A stretch of DNA of 64,000 bases from contig NZ_AUBS01000019.1 in NCBI RefSeq assembly GCF_000429365.1, positions 1 to 64,000 of the forward strand, given 5' to 3'. Positions 8,631 through 18,099 of the stretch are shown in pieces (within the stretch, counting starts at the first letter, position 1; each line of letters begins with the position of its first letter). The DNA comes from Pseudodonghicola xiamenensis DSM 18339. Its GTDB lineage: Bacteria; Pseudomonadota; Alphaproteobacteria; Rhodobacterales; Rhodobacteraceae. The position numbers and the translations under genes are program-made. Under the pieces are notes generated by a model. It did not search any database, was not told where the DNA came from, and worked only from the letters and a program-made list of their open reading frames with translations.

Positions 8631-9338
8631 CGATGATGAACCGCTTTGCCCTGCGTCGCGAATGAGCGGCAGCGCTCATCGCGGTTGCGCAGGCATCGGC
8701 GGCATATTCGGCGCGAAGACGAGGCAAAGGATCCGATCAGAAAGGATTTGTTCAAGCTTTGGCCAAGGCTGCCTTGGCCAAAGCTTGAGAATACGCGGGG
8801 CGCCACTTAACGGAAACCCTGACGGCGATTGAGCTGCAGACCGGTCCCGGCTCCTTGCATCCTGCCGTGAGCGGAGCCCGGGGATGCCCAAGCGGAGAGC
8901 GCAGGGGGCGCACAGGTTATGTGCTGCCCTTCATGACCGGCGCCAACCATGCCGGATACATCGCTTCGATGGACGTCAGCAGCATCTCCTCGTCGCGCGG
9001 CGCCGGCAATCTCAGCCAGGCCTCCACAGCGCCTGCCGCCCCGTGCCCCAGATAGGCCGCTTGGAGTTTGAATGCTTCTGCATCCCCCCTCGCGGCAGCG
9101 ACATAGCCCTCGCCCGGGCTAGGCAATTGAGCTGCCCCAGCCGGTCAAGGATATCGTCAAACGATGCGGCGGCGGGACTGCGATTGCCGACCTGACCCAA
9201 CGGGCTGCGGGCTTGCGATCAACACGACACCGCAAAATCCCGCCCTGTTGAGCGATCAGGTGACCTGCCCTGTCGCGCGCCGCCCGCTACAGAACTTCTC
9301 ATCATTCGCGCCCCTCTGACATGATCGCCAATCGGACC
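8631..9338. other. Gene-poor stretch with palindrome and degenerate coding remnants
   Basis: About 700 bp without a convincing gene. It holds a perfect 17-bp inverted repeat (8752-8788). On the minus strand around 8920-9180 two overlapping frames look like one decayed gene: FDDILDRLGQL in one frame, then SPGEGYVAAARGDAEAF and EEMLLTSIEAMYPAWL in another, as if separated by a frameshift near 9120. I do not recognise the family. Together these suggest an old insertion or deletion junction. Confidence 0.4.
8752..8788. repeat. Perfect 17-bp inverted repeat with CTG loop
   Basis: TCAAGCTTTGGCCAAGG (8752-8768), CTG, CCTTGGCCAAAGCTTGA (8772-8788). All 17 pairs match. It lies 120 bp downstream of the oppDF stop with no T-run after it. 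It could be a strong transcript-end hairpin, a protein-binding dyad or a mobile-element end. Confidence 0.9.
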
Positions 9339-9369
9339 TTGACCCTCCAGTGGGGGGAAGGACTATTTA
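9339..9369 (+). promoter_or_regulatory. MerR/CueR-type copper promoter of the P-type ATPase
   Basis: A -35 TTGACC (9339-9344) and -10 TATTTA (9364-9369) are separated by 19 bp, the over-long spacing diagnostic of MerR-family activated promoters. A dyad lies in the spacer: ACCCTCC (9342-9348) and GGAAGGA (9356-9362), close to the CueR site pattern ACCTTCC...GGAAGGT. No merR-like gene is in the window, so the regulator would act in trans. Confidence 0.65.
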
Positions 9370-9398
9370 ACTGTGCGGAACAGTCAGGAATATTCGAA

Positions 9399-11780
9399 AT
9401 GTCGCAACATTCCCATCAGCACCACGATCATTCATCCCATGACCACGCGGATCAGGGTCACAGCAGCCATGGCCACGCGTCTGCGGAAGCGGGAGAAACG
9501 GCGACTGATCCCGTCTGCGGCATGTCCGTCACCATCAAGCCGGACACCCGGACACGGGATTTCGACGGCGGCACCTTCTATTTCTGCTCAGCGGGTTGCC
9601 AAACGAAATTCGACGCCGATCCCTGGTTCTATGCCTCCGGCAATTCGGCGAAGGTGGGCAAGCCCGTCCCACGGGGCACCCAATGGACCTGCCCCATGCA
9701 CCCGCAGATCGTGCGCGACGAACCCGGCGCCTGCCCGATCTGCGGCATGGCGCTGGAACCGGTGGTGCCAAGCGATGAACCATCCGAAGAGCTGACCGAT
9801 TTCACCCGGCGGATGTGGATCAGCGCCGCCGCTGCCGTGCCGCTGATCATCCTGACAATGGGTGAAATGATCGGTCTGCCGGTGCGCGACGGGATCGGCC
9901 ACAGGATCGCTGTCTATCTGGAATTCCTCCTGGCAACGCCGGTCGTCCTCTGGGCGGCGCGGCCCTTCTTCCGGCGCGGCTGGGACTCCATCAAGAACCG
10001 CTCGCCGAACATGTGGACACTGATTTCGCTCGGCGTCGGCGCGGCCTATCTCTATTCGCTGGTCGCCACCTTCCTGCCCGGTGTTTTCCCCGAGCAATAC
10101 CGGTTGGATGGCAACGTCGGCACCTATTACGAGGCGGCGGCGGTCATCATCGCGCTGATCTTTGTGGGCCAAGTGCTGGAACTGCGCGCCCGCGAACGCA
10201 CCGGCGATGCCATTCGCGCCCTCATGGTTCTGGCGCCCAAGACCGCGCGCCGCATCCTGCCGGACGGTTCTGAATACGACGCGCCGCTGGAAAACATCGT
10301 GGCGGGCGATCTGCTGCGGGTGCGCCCCGGCGACAGCGTGCCGGTCGATGCCGAAGTCATCGAGGGCCATTCCTCGATCGACGAGAGCATGATCACCGGA
10401 GAATCGTTGCCAGTCGAAAAGACCGAAGGTGATCGGGTGACCGGCGGCACGATCAACAAGAACGGCACGCTGGCGATCCGCGCAACCGCGGTCGGCTCCG
10501 ACACCGTGTTGGCACAGATCGTCGATATGGTGGCCGGCGCGCGCCGTTCGCGGGCACCGATCCAGGGCCTTGCAGATCGCGTTTCGGAAATCTTCGTGCC
10601 AACGGTCGTGGGCATCGCCCTTCTCGCCTTTGCCGTCTGGCTGTTCGTGGGGCCAAGCCCGGCCTTCATCTTCGCCATCGCCGCGGCGGTTTCGGTGCTG
10701 ATCATCGCCTGCCCCTGCGCGCTCGGGCTCGCGACGCCGATCTCGATCACAACGGCGGCGGGGCGCGGCGCGCAGGCCGGCGTCCTGATCAAGGATGCCG
10801 AAGCGCTGGAACGCATGGCCCGCGTCGACACCCTGATCGTCGACAAGACCGGCACGCTGACCGAGGGCCAACCGAAGCTGACCGATGTCATCGCGCTTGG
10901 GGACCTCCCAGAGGATGAGGTTCTCTCCTTCGCCGCGGCGCTGGAGCGCGGCTCGGAACATCCGCTCGCCGAGGCCATCGTCGAGGGGGCCCGCGCGCGC
11001 GGCGTGACGCTCGAGAAGGCGACGGAGTTCGAGGCGGTGACCGGCAAGGGCGTCACCGGATCGGTGGGTGGCCGGTCCGTCGCGCTTGGCAACAGCGCCC
11101 TGATGCAGGCGGTCGGCGGCGATATCGCCACCTATGAAGACCGGGCCGACGCGCTTCGGGCCGAGGGCAAGACCGCGATGTTCGTCGCCGTCGACGGCGC
11201 TTTGACCGGCATCGTCGCGGTGGCCGACCCGATCAAGGAGACCACCGCAGCCGCGATCCGCGACCTGCATGCCCAGGGCCTGCGGGTCATCATGGCCACC
11301 GGCGACAACCAGCACACCGCCGAGGTGGTGGCCGCAAAGCTCGGCATCGACGACGTGCGGGCGGGTGTCCTGCCAGAGGGGAAAAAGGCCTTCGTCGACG
11401 AATTGCGCGCGGCGGGCCGGTCGGTCGCCATGGCCGGAGACGGTGTCAACGACGCACCGGCGCTGGCAGCGGCGGACGTGGGGATCGCCATGGGCACAGG
11501 TGCCGATGTTGCGGTGGAAAGCGCCGGGCTGACGCTGCTGGGCGGCGATCTCACCGGTATCGTGCGAGCGCGCAAGCTGGCCAAGGCGACGCTGCGCAAT
11601 ATCAAGCAGAACCTGTTCTTTGCCTTCGTCTACAACGCGGCCGGCATCCCGTTGGCGGCCGGTGTGCTCTACCCGGTCTTCGGCCTGCTGCTCTCCCCGA
11701 TGATCGCCGCCGCCGCCATGTCGATGTCCTCGGTATCGGTGATTGCCAATGCGCTCAGACTGCGGCGGCTGCAGCTGTAA
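9399..11780 (+). CDS. copA: Copper-exporting P1B-type ATPase
   Basis: A 793-residue heavy-metal ATPase. The N-terminus is His-rich ([11 protein letters not shown]), followed by a YHS/TRASH-like DPVCGMSV domain and a WTCPMHP...[10 protein letters not shown] domain, not classical GMxCxxC domains. Core motifs: CPC (Cys438-Pro-Cys440), DKTGT with Asp482 as phosphorylation site, [12 protein letters not shown] and GDGVNDAP; the last helices contain YN and [15 protein letters not shown]. These indicate Cu(I)/Ag(I) export across the inner membrane. ATG 9399 is chosen because the earlier in-frame ATG at 9321 lies upstream of the predicted promoter. Confidence 0.94.
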   Translation: MSQHSHQHHDHSSHDHADQGHSSHGHASAEAGETATDPVCGMSVTIKPDTRTRDFDGGTFYFCSAGCQTKFDADPWFYASGNSAKVGKPVPRGTQWTCPMHPQIVRDEPGACPICGMALEPVVPSDEPSEELTDFTRRMWISAAAAVPLIILTMGEMIGLPVRDGIGHRIAVYLEFLLATPVVLWAARPFFRRGWDSIKNRSPNMWTLISLGVGAAYLYSLVATFLPGVFPEQYRLDGNVGTYYEAAAVIIALIFVGQVLELRARERTGDAIRALMVLAPKTARRILPDGSEYDAPLENIVAGDLLRVRPGDSVPVDAEVIEGHSSIDESMITGESLPVEKTEGDRVTGGTINKNGTLAIRATAVGSDTVLAQIVDMVAGARRSRAPIQGLADRVSEIFVPTVVGIALLAFAVWLFVGPSPAFIFAIAAAVSVLIIACPCALGLATPISITTAAGRGAQAGVLIKDAEALERMARVDTLIVDKTGTLTEGQPKLTDVIALGDLPEDEVLSFAAALERGSEHPLAEAIVEGARARGVTLEKATEFEAVTGKGVTGSVGGRSVALGNSALMQAVGGDIATYEDRADALRAEGKTAMFVAVDGALTGIVAVADPIKETTAAAIRDLHAQGLRVIMATGDNQHTAEVVAAKLGIDDVRAGVLPEGKKAFVDELRAAGRSVAMAGDGVNDAPALAAADVGIAMGTGADVAVESAGLTLLGGDLTGIVRARKLAKATLRNIKQNLFFAFVYNAAGIPLAAGVLYPVFGLLLSPMIAAAAMSMSSVSVIANALRLRRLQL

Positions 11781-12069
11781 CGGCGCGGATCGCCACGGGC
11801 CCCTGACATTGGCCCCAGGTTCGCGGGCCGGGATGGTGTTGCAGTGATGATCGTCTCGCGTGATTGGCGCGAAGTTCGGATGTCACTCGCGGCCCATCCC
11901 TGGCCACGAGAATTCTCTTGGTAATCGAAGCAGTTACAAGCGCGGGCCGGTCACCGGCGGGCGCGGCAGGACGATCATCCTGGCGGATGTTGAAGCACGG
12001 CCCCCGCAGCCTCTGGCCGCGGGGAAAGGTGCCTTGCTCAGCGGGGTACCATGCCGTTCACGGGATCGC

Positions 12070-13008
12070 TCAGACGAAGAGGAAATCACCGGTGTCGAGA
12101 TCGCCCAGCGTGACGCCCAGCAAAGTGATCGAATTGCTGGCGTCATAGCTGATCACCACGTCGCTGCCGACCTGAGCGCTCGCCGCAGAGACCGCCGACC
12201 AATCGGCGAAGGCCTCGGTGCTCAGTTCGATCAGATCGACCGAGGACGAAGCACTGCCGGCGTTGAAATCAGTAACCACATCGGCGCCGAAATCCGTTCC
12301 GCTGAAGACAAAAGTGTCAGCCCCGTTGCCTCCGGTCAGCGTATCGTCCCCGACCCCGCCATCGAGCGTATCGCGACCGGCACCACCGTAAAGCGCATCG
12401 TCGCCGGCCCCGCCCAGCAGCGTGTCCTGACCGGCCTGGCCGCGCAGGATATCATTCCCGGCCCCGCCGTCGATGTAATCGGCCCCGGCCCCGCCGAATA
12501 CGGTATCATTGCCTGCCCAGGCCTCGATCACATCAGCGCCGCCGGTGCCGTTGATGGTGGTGCCATAGGTGTCGAAATAGCTGTTGAACCCGCTGAAGAC
12601 CATCCCGAAGGCACTTTGGTCATCCAGCGTGCCATGGTTCGACAGCACATAGATCGCCTCGGTGAATTCGGTGTCAGTACCCTCGATGGTATTGTCAAAG
12701 ACAACCTCCAGTTCCTCGGTCTGGGCAAAGCCGGTCGTCGACGACCCGTCCAGGCTGTTGCCGAAGGTCAGGCTATCGACATAACCGTTGAACCCACCGG
12801 GCGCGCCGTAAGTGAAATCCCCCGACAGGATCGCGGAAGAGGAGGAGTCACTGGTATCCCCGGCGGCCCATTGCGAATAGGATGCCCCCCCATCAGGATA
12901 GAAATAACCGCTGTTATCGGCGGTATAGCCATCTTCCCAATCGCTCAGATATTGCTGCAGATCGCTGCTGGCGCTGGTCAGGTTGATCGTCACTGGTTGA
13001 AGTGCCAT
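12070..13008 (-). CDS. HasA-like hemophore domain fused to RTX calcium-binding repeats
   Basis: A 312-residue protein in two parts. Residues 1-155 resemble Serratia HasA: QYLSDW for DYLGQW, NSGYFY for NSGGFY, GDFTYG for [19 protein letters not shown] for [22 protein letters not shown] for LDDYGLSVN. Tyr67 aligns with the HasA heme ligand Tyr75. The loop carrying His32 is about ten residues shorter here, and no equivalent of His83 is seen. Residues 157-235 are GGxGxDxUx RTX nonapeptides, followed by a C-terminal segment ending DTGDFLFV, a typical type I secretion end. There is no Sec signal. ATG 13008 is behind GGAGACAG. The receptor gene lies just upstream, so this is probably the secreted heme-capture partner (inference). 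Confidence 0.8.
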   Translation of the reverse strand: MALQPVTINLTSASSDLQQYLSDWEDGYTADNSGYFYPDGGASYSQWAAGDTSDSSSSAILSGDFTYGAPGGFNGYVDSLTFGNSLDGSSTTGFAQTEELEVVFDNTIEGTDTEFTEAIYVLSNHGTLDDQSAFGMVFSGFNSYFDTYGTTINGTGGADVIEAWAGNDTVFGGAGADYIDGGAGNDILRGQAGQDTLLGGAGDDALYGGAGRDTLDGGVGDDTLTGGNGADTFVFSGTDFGADVVTDFNAGSASSSVDLIELSTEAFADWSAVSAASAQVGSDVVISYDASNSITLLGVTLGDLDTGDFLFV

Positions 13009-13062
13009 CTTCTGTCTCCTTGATTGCACACTCGTCTTGTCCGCCTCATGGCGAACCCCTTC

Positions 13063-13081
13063 TCCCGGCTCCGCGCCGGGA
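13063..13081 (-). promoter_or_regulatory. Intercistronic hairpin between receptor and hemophore genes
   Basis: TCCCGGC (13063-13069) pairs with GCCGGGA (13075-13081) over a five-base loop, in the 109 bp between the TonB receptor stop and the hemophore start. No T-run. It may stabilise or separate the two messages. Confidence 0.45.
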
Positions 13082-13117
13082 ATCTCCATGCGATTGCCTT
13101 GCGGGTTGTGCTTGGTT

Positions 13118-15679
13118 TCAGAACGTCACGGTCAATGACACGCGCGCGGTGCGGCCCGGGGAGGGGATCCCCCCCGAGGACAGCGCGGTGTAATAGTATT
13201 TGTCGGTAATATTCTCGATGCTGAAGTTCAGCATGGTGGTGTCGTTGAAGGCATAGCTGCCGAACAGGTCATAGACCTCGTAACTCGGCCAGGTGAAATT
13301 GGTGCCGACCTGACCCGTTTCGTTTTCCACCGCTCCCCAGTCGCTGCCGAAACGGACACCGGCGAATTGCGCCCGGGCGCCAAGGGTCAGCCGGCGATCC
13401 AGCAGACGCGCCCCGATGGATACTGTCCCGGAATATTTCGGCGGGATGTAATTGGCGGTATAATCCCGCCCCAGCGCGTCGGCCGATCCCGGCGTGCCGC
13501 ATTGGCCGTTATAGCAATATTCGATCGAGTTATACCGCGTCAGCGCCGCCTCGACGAACCAGCCCCCGGCATCATAGGCGCCCGAGATTTCATAGCCCCG
13601 GTAATCGGCGCGGTCGATGTTGGTCCACTGATAGGGATACGTTGAGGCCGGGTCGGCCGAGGCGCGCACGATATAATCCCGATACCGGTTGCGGAACAGC
13701 GTGGCCTTGAGGCGCAGGTTGTCACCAGGCAGGAACACCCCTTCGCGCAGGACGTTCAGCCCCAGTTCGATGTCCTGCGCCTTTTCACCTTGGAGATCCG
13801 GATTGTTGACCAGAAGGTTCTGATAATTCCAGTGGGTTTCCCGCAGACTGGGCGGGCGCAGCCCCTCCTTGTAAAGCGCGAAAAGCTGGATGCCGGCATA
13901 AGGCGTATAGGTGATGCCGGCGTTCGGGCTCAGGTGCCCTTCGGACCGGTCGGGGTAATCGGCCAGATACCCCTTGCCACGGGATTCGTAATAATCATAA
14001 CGCAGCCCACCCCGCAGCTCGATCCGGTCGGTGACATCCGCCCGCAGGTTCACATAGCCGCCGAAGGTCTTGCGGATGCCCGAGGGGCCCGGCGTCTCCC
14101 ACCGGGTGCCGTTCAGCCACTGATCGGTCGAGGCGTCCTCTCGGGTGAAATTCATCCCGACCTCGATATCGAGCGGGACAAGTCCGACATCCACCGCCGC
14201 GGTGTTCGATATATCCCCGCCCCAGGTCCGCACCTGGCTGTTGCCATATGCGGCCGATCCCGGCGCAAAGCTGCCGTTCACCCGGTCAAGATCCGTCATC
14301 CAGAGGTTGGCGCGCAGGTTGACCCAGCTATAGGCCGCCGGCTGCCAGCGGTATTTCATCGTATAGGTGTCGACCGTCGTCTGGCTCAGCGCCCGCTGTG
14401 CGTTGCCGTACCAGGGGGCATACATCAGCTCCATGATCTCGCCATGGGTGCTGTCATAACGGGAATAGCCCAGTTGCAGGTTGTGGCCGTCGCCCCAGCG
14501 CAGGCTGCCCTTCAGCAATATAGACTGGGTATCTTCCGAGGTGTTGGACACCTCCTGCCCCGGCCGCACGATGGAGTTGGCATTGGTCTCGCCCGGGAAG
14601 CGGAAATAGGACGGCGCGAGGGACCCCGCGAAATAGTTGCCCTGCTTGCGTTTGGAAAACGCAGCGATGATGTCGAAGTTGTCGCTGGTGGTGGCGGCGG
14701 CGATGCTGCCGGTCCAGCTGTCGCTATTTAGAAAACTGGGGTCACTGGCCTGACTGGACGTGCCGATTGCCGACGGTGCCCTGGTATTTCCGCCCAGCCC
14801 CCCCTTCAGCCGCACACCCCAATCCTTGCCCTCGGGGATGATATCCTCGGGCAGCAGGGTCCGCACGGCGACCGATCCGCCGATGCCGCCGCCGGCGCCA
14901 CCACTCGGCCCCTTGGTAATGTCGATGCCACCGATCAGGTCCGGGTCGATATAGGTCTCGTCCCGGCTGCCGATATAGCCGCGATAGGAACTGGTGGTCT
15001 GTTCGGTGCCGTCCACCGTCACCTTGACCCGGCCCATTCCCTGCAACCCCCGGATGTTCGGGTTGACCGAAGTGCCGACATGATTGCCTGCAGCGATCAC
15101 ACCGGGCGTGTTCGAGAACATGTCCCCGGCCGAGGTCGGCGGCACCCGGTCGATCTGCTCGCGCGAGATATGCGAGACCGACCCGGCGGTCTTATAGGGG
15201 GTATCCTCGGTGAACCCCTGCCCGAGGCTGCTGCTCGCGACGGTGATGGCGTCGAGCACGATCAGCCCATCCTCCGCCCCCAGTTCCGAGGCCATCGGCG
15301 GCGCCGGCGCCTGTTCGACAATCACCGCGCCACCCGCGACCCGCCAGCTCACCCCGGTGCCCCCCAGCAGCCGGGTCAGCGCCTCATCCGGGGCCATGGT
15401 GCCCTTGACCGGCTGCGAGCGGAGCCCTGCCGAGGTCGCCGAGGCAAAGGATACCGGCAGCCCGGCCTGACGACCGAACTGGCCCAGCGCATCGCGCAGG
15501 GGCTGGGCCGGAATGTCAAACGCCCGGGCGCCGGAAACGGACGGGCCCGCAGTCTGGGCACGGGCGACAGAGGCGATCGGCCCCGGTCCCGCCATCAGGG
15601 CCGCCAGCGCCACGCCGATCATCAGCAGCCCCCGTCCGCGACGGTGACCTTTCCGATCCAATCCACCCGTTCCCAACAT
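13118..15679 (-). CDS. TonB-dependent heme/hemophore receptor, HasR-like, with STN signalling domain
   Basis: An 853-residue outer-membrane receptor. A signal peptide (about 1-42) precedes an STN domain ([20 protein letters not shown]), plug (LIVLDAITV as likely TonB box, then [16 protein letters not shown]) and a 22-strand-type barrel ending in VSLTVTF with terminal Phe. His200 (AGNHVG) in the plug and His616 (RETHW), the latter between FRAP-like LRPP and NPNL-like NPDL boxes, sit where Serratia HasR has heme ligands His189 and His603. The STN domain fits signalling to the FecR-type protein encoded next. ATG 15679 has GAAGGGAC upstream. Confidence 0.88.
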   Translation of the reverse strand: MLGTGGLDRKGHRRGRGLLMIGVALAALMAGPGPIASVARAQTAGPSVSGARAFDIPAQPLRDALGQFGRQAGLPVSFASATSAGLRSQPVKGTMAPDEALTRLLGGTGVSWRVAGGAVIVEQAPAPPMASELGAEDGLIVLDAITVASSSLGQGFTEDTPYKTAGSVSHISREQIDRVPPTSAGDMFSNTPGVIAAGNHVGTSVNPNIRGLQGMGRVKVTVDGTEQTTSSYRGYIGSRDETYIDPDLIGGIDITKGPSGGAGGGIGGSVAVRTLLPEDIIPEGKDWGVRLKGGLGGNTRAPSAIGTSSQASDPSFLNSDSWTGSIAAATTSDNFDIIAAFSKRKQGNYFAGSLAPSYFRFPGETNANSIVRPGQEVSNTSEDTQSILLKGSLRWGDGHNLQLGYSRYDSTHGEIMELMYAPWYGNAQRALSQTTVDTYTMKYRWQPAAYSWVNLRANLWMTDLDRVNGSFAPGSAAYGNSQVRTWGGDISNTAAVDVGLVPLDIEVGMNFTREDASTDQWLNGTRWETPGPSGIRKTFGGYVNLRADVTDRIELRGGLRYDYYESRGKGYLADYPDRSEGHLSPNAGITYTPYAGIQLFALYKEGLRPPSLRETHWNYQNLLVNNPDLQGEKAQDIELGLNVLREGVFLPGDNLRLKATLFRNRYRDYIVRASADPASTYPYQWTNIDRADYRGYEISGAYDAGGWFVEAALTRYNSIEYCYNGQCGTPGSADALGRDYTANYIPPKYSGTVSIGARLLDRRLTLGARAQFAGVRFGSDWGAVENETGQVGTNFTWPSYEVYDLFGSYAFNDTTMLNFSIENITDKYYYTALSSGGIPSPGRTARVSLTVTF

Positions 15680-15816
15680 GCGTCTTTGTCCCTTCGTTCC
15701 TTCTGCGCACCCCAGAATTTCGGCGCGCTCTCAGGAATAAGGACAAACAGCTCGGCCAAATTGTCAGGCCGGAGACCGGATTTTCACAAATTTCCGATAT
15801 TTTTTGTCAGAAAACT
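15680..15816 (-). promoter_or_regulatory. AT-rich upstream region of the receptor gene, probable sigma-factor target
   Basis: The 137 bp between the anti-sigma stop and receptor start is AT-rich in its anti-sigma-proximal half, unlike its surroundings. In Fec/Has systems the cognate ECF sigma drives the receptor from such a gap. Minus-strand GGAAAT and TGTCCT strings occur, but I could not place a convincing -35/-10 pair with standard spacing. Confidence 0.35.
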
Positions 15817-16764
15817 TCAGAGCCGGGTGATCACCCGCCCCAGTGGAGTGAGATCGCGGACCTTCGCCCCGAAGGGGGCGGCCAGCAGCGCCAGCGCCGC
15901 ATCAGCGTCGTTCAGGTCTATCAGCGCATTGACCCGTTGCAGGGCCAGGGTGCGATCGGGGATGACGATCCAGGCCGCCGGATGATATCGCCCGACCACC
16001 TCCACCGCCTCGGCCAGGGTCATGTCGCTCAGGAACATGCGGCCATCGCGCCAGGCACCGATGTCCTGCGGCGTGACGGTCTCGATCCGTGCGGCCCCGC
16101 TGCGATGATCGACGATGATCTTCTCTCCGGGTTTGAGCCGATACCCCGCCCCGGTGGCCTCGGGTGCGGCCTCCACCGCACCGCGGAGCAGCGCGACGGT
16201 GGTGGCCTCCGACGTCACCAGTACATCGAAGGCGGTGCCGTGCACCGTGATCTCGACCCCGGCAGCCTCGACGACGAAGGGGCGGGCACGATCCGGGGCG
16301 ACATCAAAGAACGCCTCCCCCGCCAAGAGTTCCACCTGCCGCACCTTCCCCTTCAGATCGGCGCGAACCGCACTGGCGCCCCCCAGCTCGACCAGGGACC
16401 CATCGGCCATATGCACCGTCTCGGTCTCGGCCCGGGCGGTGCGGTAATCGGCGCGCACCGCCAGCAACATCGCCGGCAGCGCCAGCCAGAGCACGGCCGC
16501 AGCCGCCACCGCCAGACCGCCGGCCAGCAGCCTCCCCAGGCGCCGCCGATATGGCCGCAGCGGCACCACCGGCGCCGCCTCGGGCACCCCCAGCATGTCC
16601 CAGGTGCGCTGAACCTGCTGCCAGGCGACGCGATGGCGTGGATCGGCAAGCCAGCGCTCGAACGCCTGCCGCAGCTCGGCATCCTGCCCACCGGCATTCA
16701 GCCGCAGCAGCCAATCCGCCGCCGCCTCGAATACCGCACGCTCTGTTCCGTCTTCGTCGCTCAC
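15817..16764 (-). CDS. FecR-family anti-sigma factor (HasS-like)
   Basis: A 315-residue protein. The N-terminal cytosolic part (AADWLLRLNAGG...WLADPRHRVAWQQ) is the FecR-N domain that binds the sigma factor. A membrane helix follows at about 79-105 (LLAGGLAVAAAAVLWLALPAM), then a periplasmic FecR domain (MADGSLVELGGASAVRADL, VEITVHGTAFDV). It ends with an STN-like segment (MTLAEAVEVVGRYH). It relays receptor occupancy to the ECF sigma factor. Order sigma, anti-sigma, receptor is canonical. It starts 95 bp after the sigma stop. Confidence 0.9.
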   Translation of the reverse strand: MSDEDGTERAVFEAAADWLLRLNAGGQDAELRQAFERWLADPRHRVAWQQVQRTWDMLGVPEAAPVVPLRPYRRRLGRLLAGGLAVAAAAVLWLALPAMLLAVRADYRTARAETETVHMADGSLVELGGASAVRADLKGKVRQVELLAGEAFFDVAPDRARPFVVEAAGVEITVHGTAFDVLVTSEATTVALLRGAVEAAPEATGAGYRLKPGEKIIVDHRSGAARIETVTPQDIGAWRDGRMFLSDMTLAEAVEVVGRYHPAAWIVIPDRTLALQRVNALIDLNDADAALALLAAPFGAKVRDLTPLGRVITRL

Positions 16765-16859
16765 CCTGCCCAGTCCCTCGTGGCCGTGTCGCTGGCTTTA
16801 TGGGACAGACCGCTGCGGCTGCCCCCCTTTTCTGTGCTATTCCTTGCCGCGCGCCGCCG

Positions 16860-17381
16860 CTACTCCACCGCGCTCTCGGCCTCCTCCTGCCTGAGCTGCA
16901 GGCTGACCTCGGCCAGCGCGGTCTGCGCCAGCCGATAGGCGGTGCGTTCGGACACCCCCAGATGCGCGGCGATCTCCTTCATCGAATGGCCGCCGATACG
17001 ATGCATCCTCAGCGCCACGCGCTGATCCTCCGACAGTCGGGACAGACCCCGCATGACCCGCTGCACCCCCTCGCCGAATCGAACCGTTTCCTCTGGCGCC
17101 GGCAACGCGGCGGGCAGGCCCCAGTCTGGCACCTCCTGCTGCAACTGACGACGTTCGTAATGATCGCGCCGGCGCAGGTTCAGCGCCAGATTGCGCACAA
17201 CCCGGAACAGATAGGCCCGCGGGTGACGCATGTGCTCCGGCCCCGATGCAAAGCGGATATAGGCCTCTTGCACCACGTCCTCGGCGGCCTCCCGCGATCC
17301 CAGCAGCCGGAAGGCATAGTCGATCAGCACCAGGCGGTTGCTCAGATAGGTCGCAAAGTGGATCTGCGGTTGGTCTGTCAT
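16860..17381 (-). CDS. ECF sigma factor, FecI/HasI type
   Basis: A 173-residue ECF sigma. Region 2 contains DYAFRLLGSREAAEDVVQEAYIRF and LFRVVRNLALNL; region 4 contains LSRLSEDQRVALRMHRIGGHSMKEIAAHLGVSERTAYR. This iron-starvation group is held by a FecR-type anti-sigma and activates the adjacent receptor. ATG 17381 (MTDQPQ) with GAGGG upstream is preferred to a 32-codon longer frame. Its promoter faces the CRISPR array 130 bp away; no Fur, Irr or RirA box was evident by eye. Confidence 0.92.
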   Translation of the reverse strand: MTDQPQIHFATYLSNRLVLIDYAFRLLGSREAAEDVVQEAYIRFASGPEHMRHPRAYLFRVVRNLALNLRRRDHYERRQLQQEVPDWGLPAALPAPEETVRFGEGVQRVMRGLSRLSEDQRVALRMHRIGGHSMKEIAAHLGVSERTAYRLAQTALAEVSLQLRQEEAESAVE

Positions 17382-17512
17382 CGGCCCTCGCTCTGGCGGC
17401 ATACGTCTCAGGACGTTCCGAGGAGCGGCTGCCGTGACCCCATGCGAGACAGGTGGCCTCCTTCTGGGCGCCACCATAGGGCGTCACCGGGCGGGATGGA
17501 ACCCGCATGAGA

Positions 17513-17846
17513 CAGTTCATCCCCGCGCGTGCGGGGAACAGGACCTCTACACAGACGACACCCATACGGACGCCGGTTCATCCCCGCGCGTGCGGGGAAC
17601 AGTTTCGCTCGATCCACTCAAGATCCACGGCGTGCGGTTCATCCCCGCGCGTGCGGGGAACAGTTCAACATTCTCGATATTTTCGAGCAGGACGCCGGTT
17701 CATCCCCGCGCGTGCGGGGAACAGACGACAGGCCGGGACGGCATCCTATCCAAGTCCGGTTCATCCCCGCGCGTGCGGGGAACAGTGCGTGAGCGGGATT
17801 TCCAGCCGCGCGCCGGTCGGTTCATCCCCGCGCGTGCGGGGAACAG
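17513..17846 (-). CRISPR. Type I-E CRISPR array, 6 repeats, 5 spacers
   Basis: The 29-nt repeats begin at 17513, 17574, 17635, 17696, 17757 and 17818; every spacer is exactly 32 nt. Plus-strand repeat: CGGTTCAT, CCCCGCGCGTGCGGGG, AACAG. This is the reverse of an E. coli-like I-E repeat, so crRNA transcription is on the minus strand with 5' handle AUGAACCG and a 6-bp CCCCGC/GCGGGG stem. Five repeats are identical; the leftmost has A for G at position 2, as expected at the old, leader-distal end. No cas gene is in the window. Spacer targets are unknown. Confidence 0.97.
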
Positions 17847-17940
17847 TCTTCCTGTAGAGCATTGATCTACCACATTTTTTGCAATGTCAAAGAACGTACC
17901 GATTTTTTCGGCGAAAATTCCCGGCCCTCAGCCGCGCTTG
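17847..17940 (-). promoter_or_regulatory. CRISPR leader with promoter and IHF-like site
   Basis: AT-rich DNA abutting the non-degenerate end of the array. On the minus strand a perfect -35 TTGACA (17885-17890) points into the array; the -10 is weak. GATCAATGCTCTA (17855-17867) differs from the IHF consensus WATCAANNNNTTR at two positions and lies 9-21 bp from the first repeat, close to where IHF binds the E. coli I-E leader. Confidence 0.6.
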
Positions 17941-18099
17941 TCGGGGAAGAAACTGACCAGCTTCAGCCCGTCGAAATCCACCGGAAGGCGCTGGTTTTTC
18001 GGTGATGAGGCCATCATATCCCTGATCCTGCGGCGCATTCCAGACCATCCCGCCATTGCAGCCCGGCGCCGGCGGCGCATTCATGCGCAGGACCCACCC

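Noticed and set aside
9321-9398. Upstream ATG start for copA
   Set aside because: It lies before the predicted -35/-10 promoter and adds 26 residues unlike the His-rich CopA N-terminus.
9588-11315. Long frames antisense to copA
   Set aside because: Arg/Asp/His-rich shadow of the P-type ATPase with no independent start signal.
11781-12069. Gap between copA and the hemophore gene
   Set aside because: Searched for a merR-like regulator, a small metallochaperone and a terminator; only a GAGAATTCTC palindrome near 11909 was seen, too short to call.
17537-17541. Possible seventh repeat left of 17513
   Set aside because: No further CCCCGC...GCGGGG unit exists 61 bp to the left; 17461-17512 is ordinary promoter DNA of the sigma-factor gene.
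17434-17865. Three plus-strand frames across the CRISPR array (repetitive FIPARAGN, SSPRVRGT or VHPRACGEQ)
   Set aside because: They translate the CRISPR repeats; the three repeated peptides are the same repeat in three frames.
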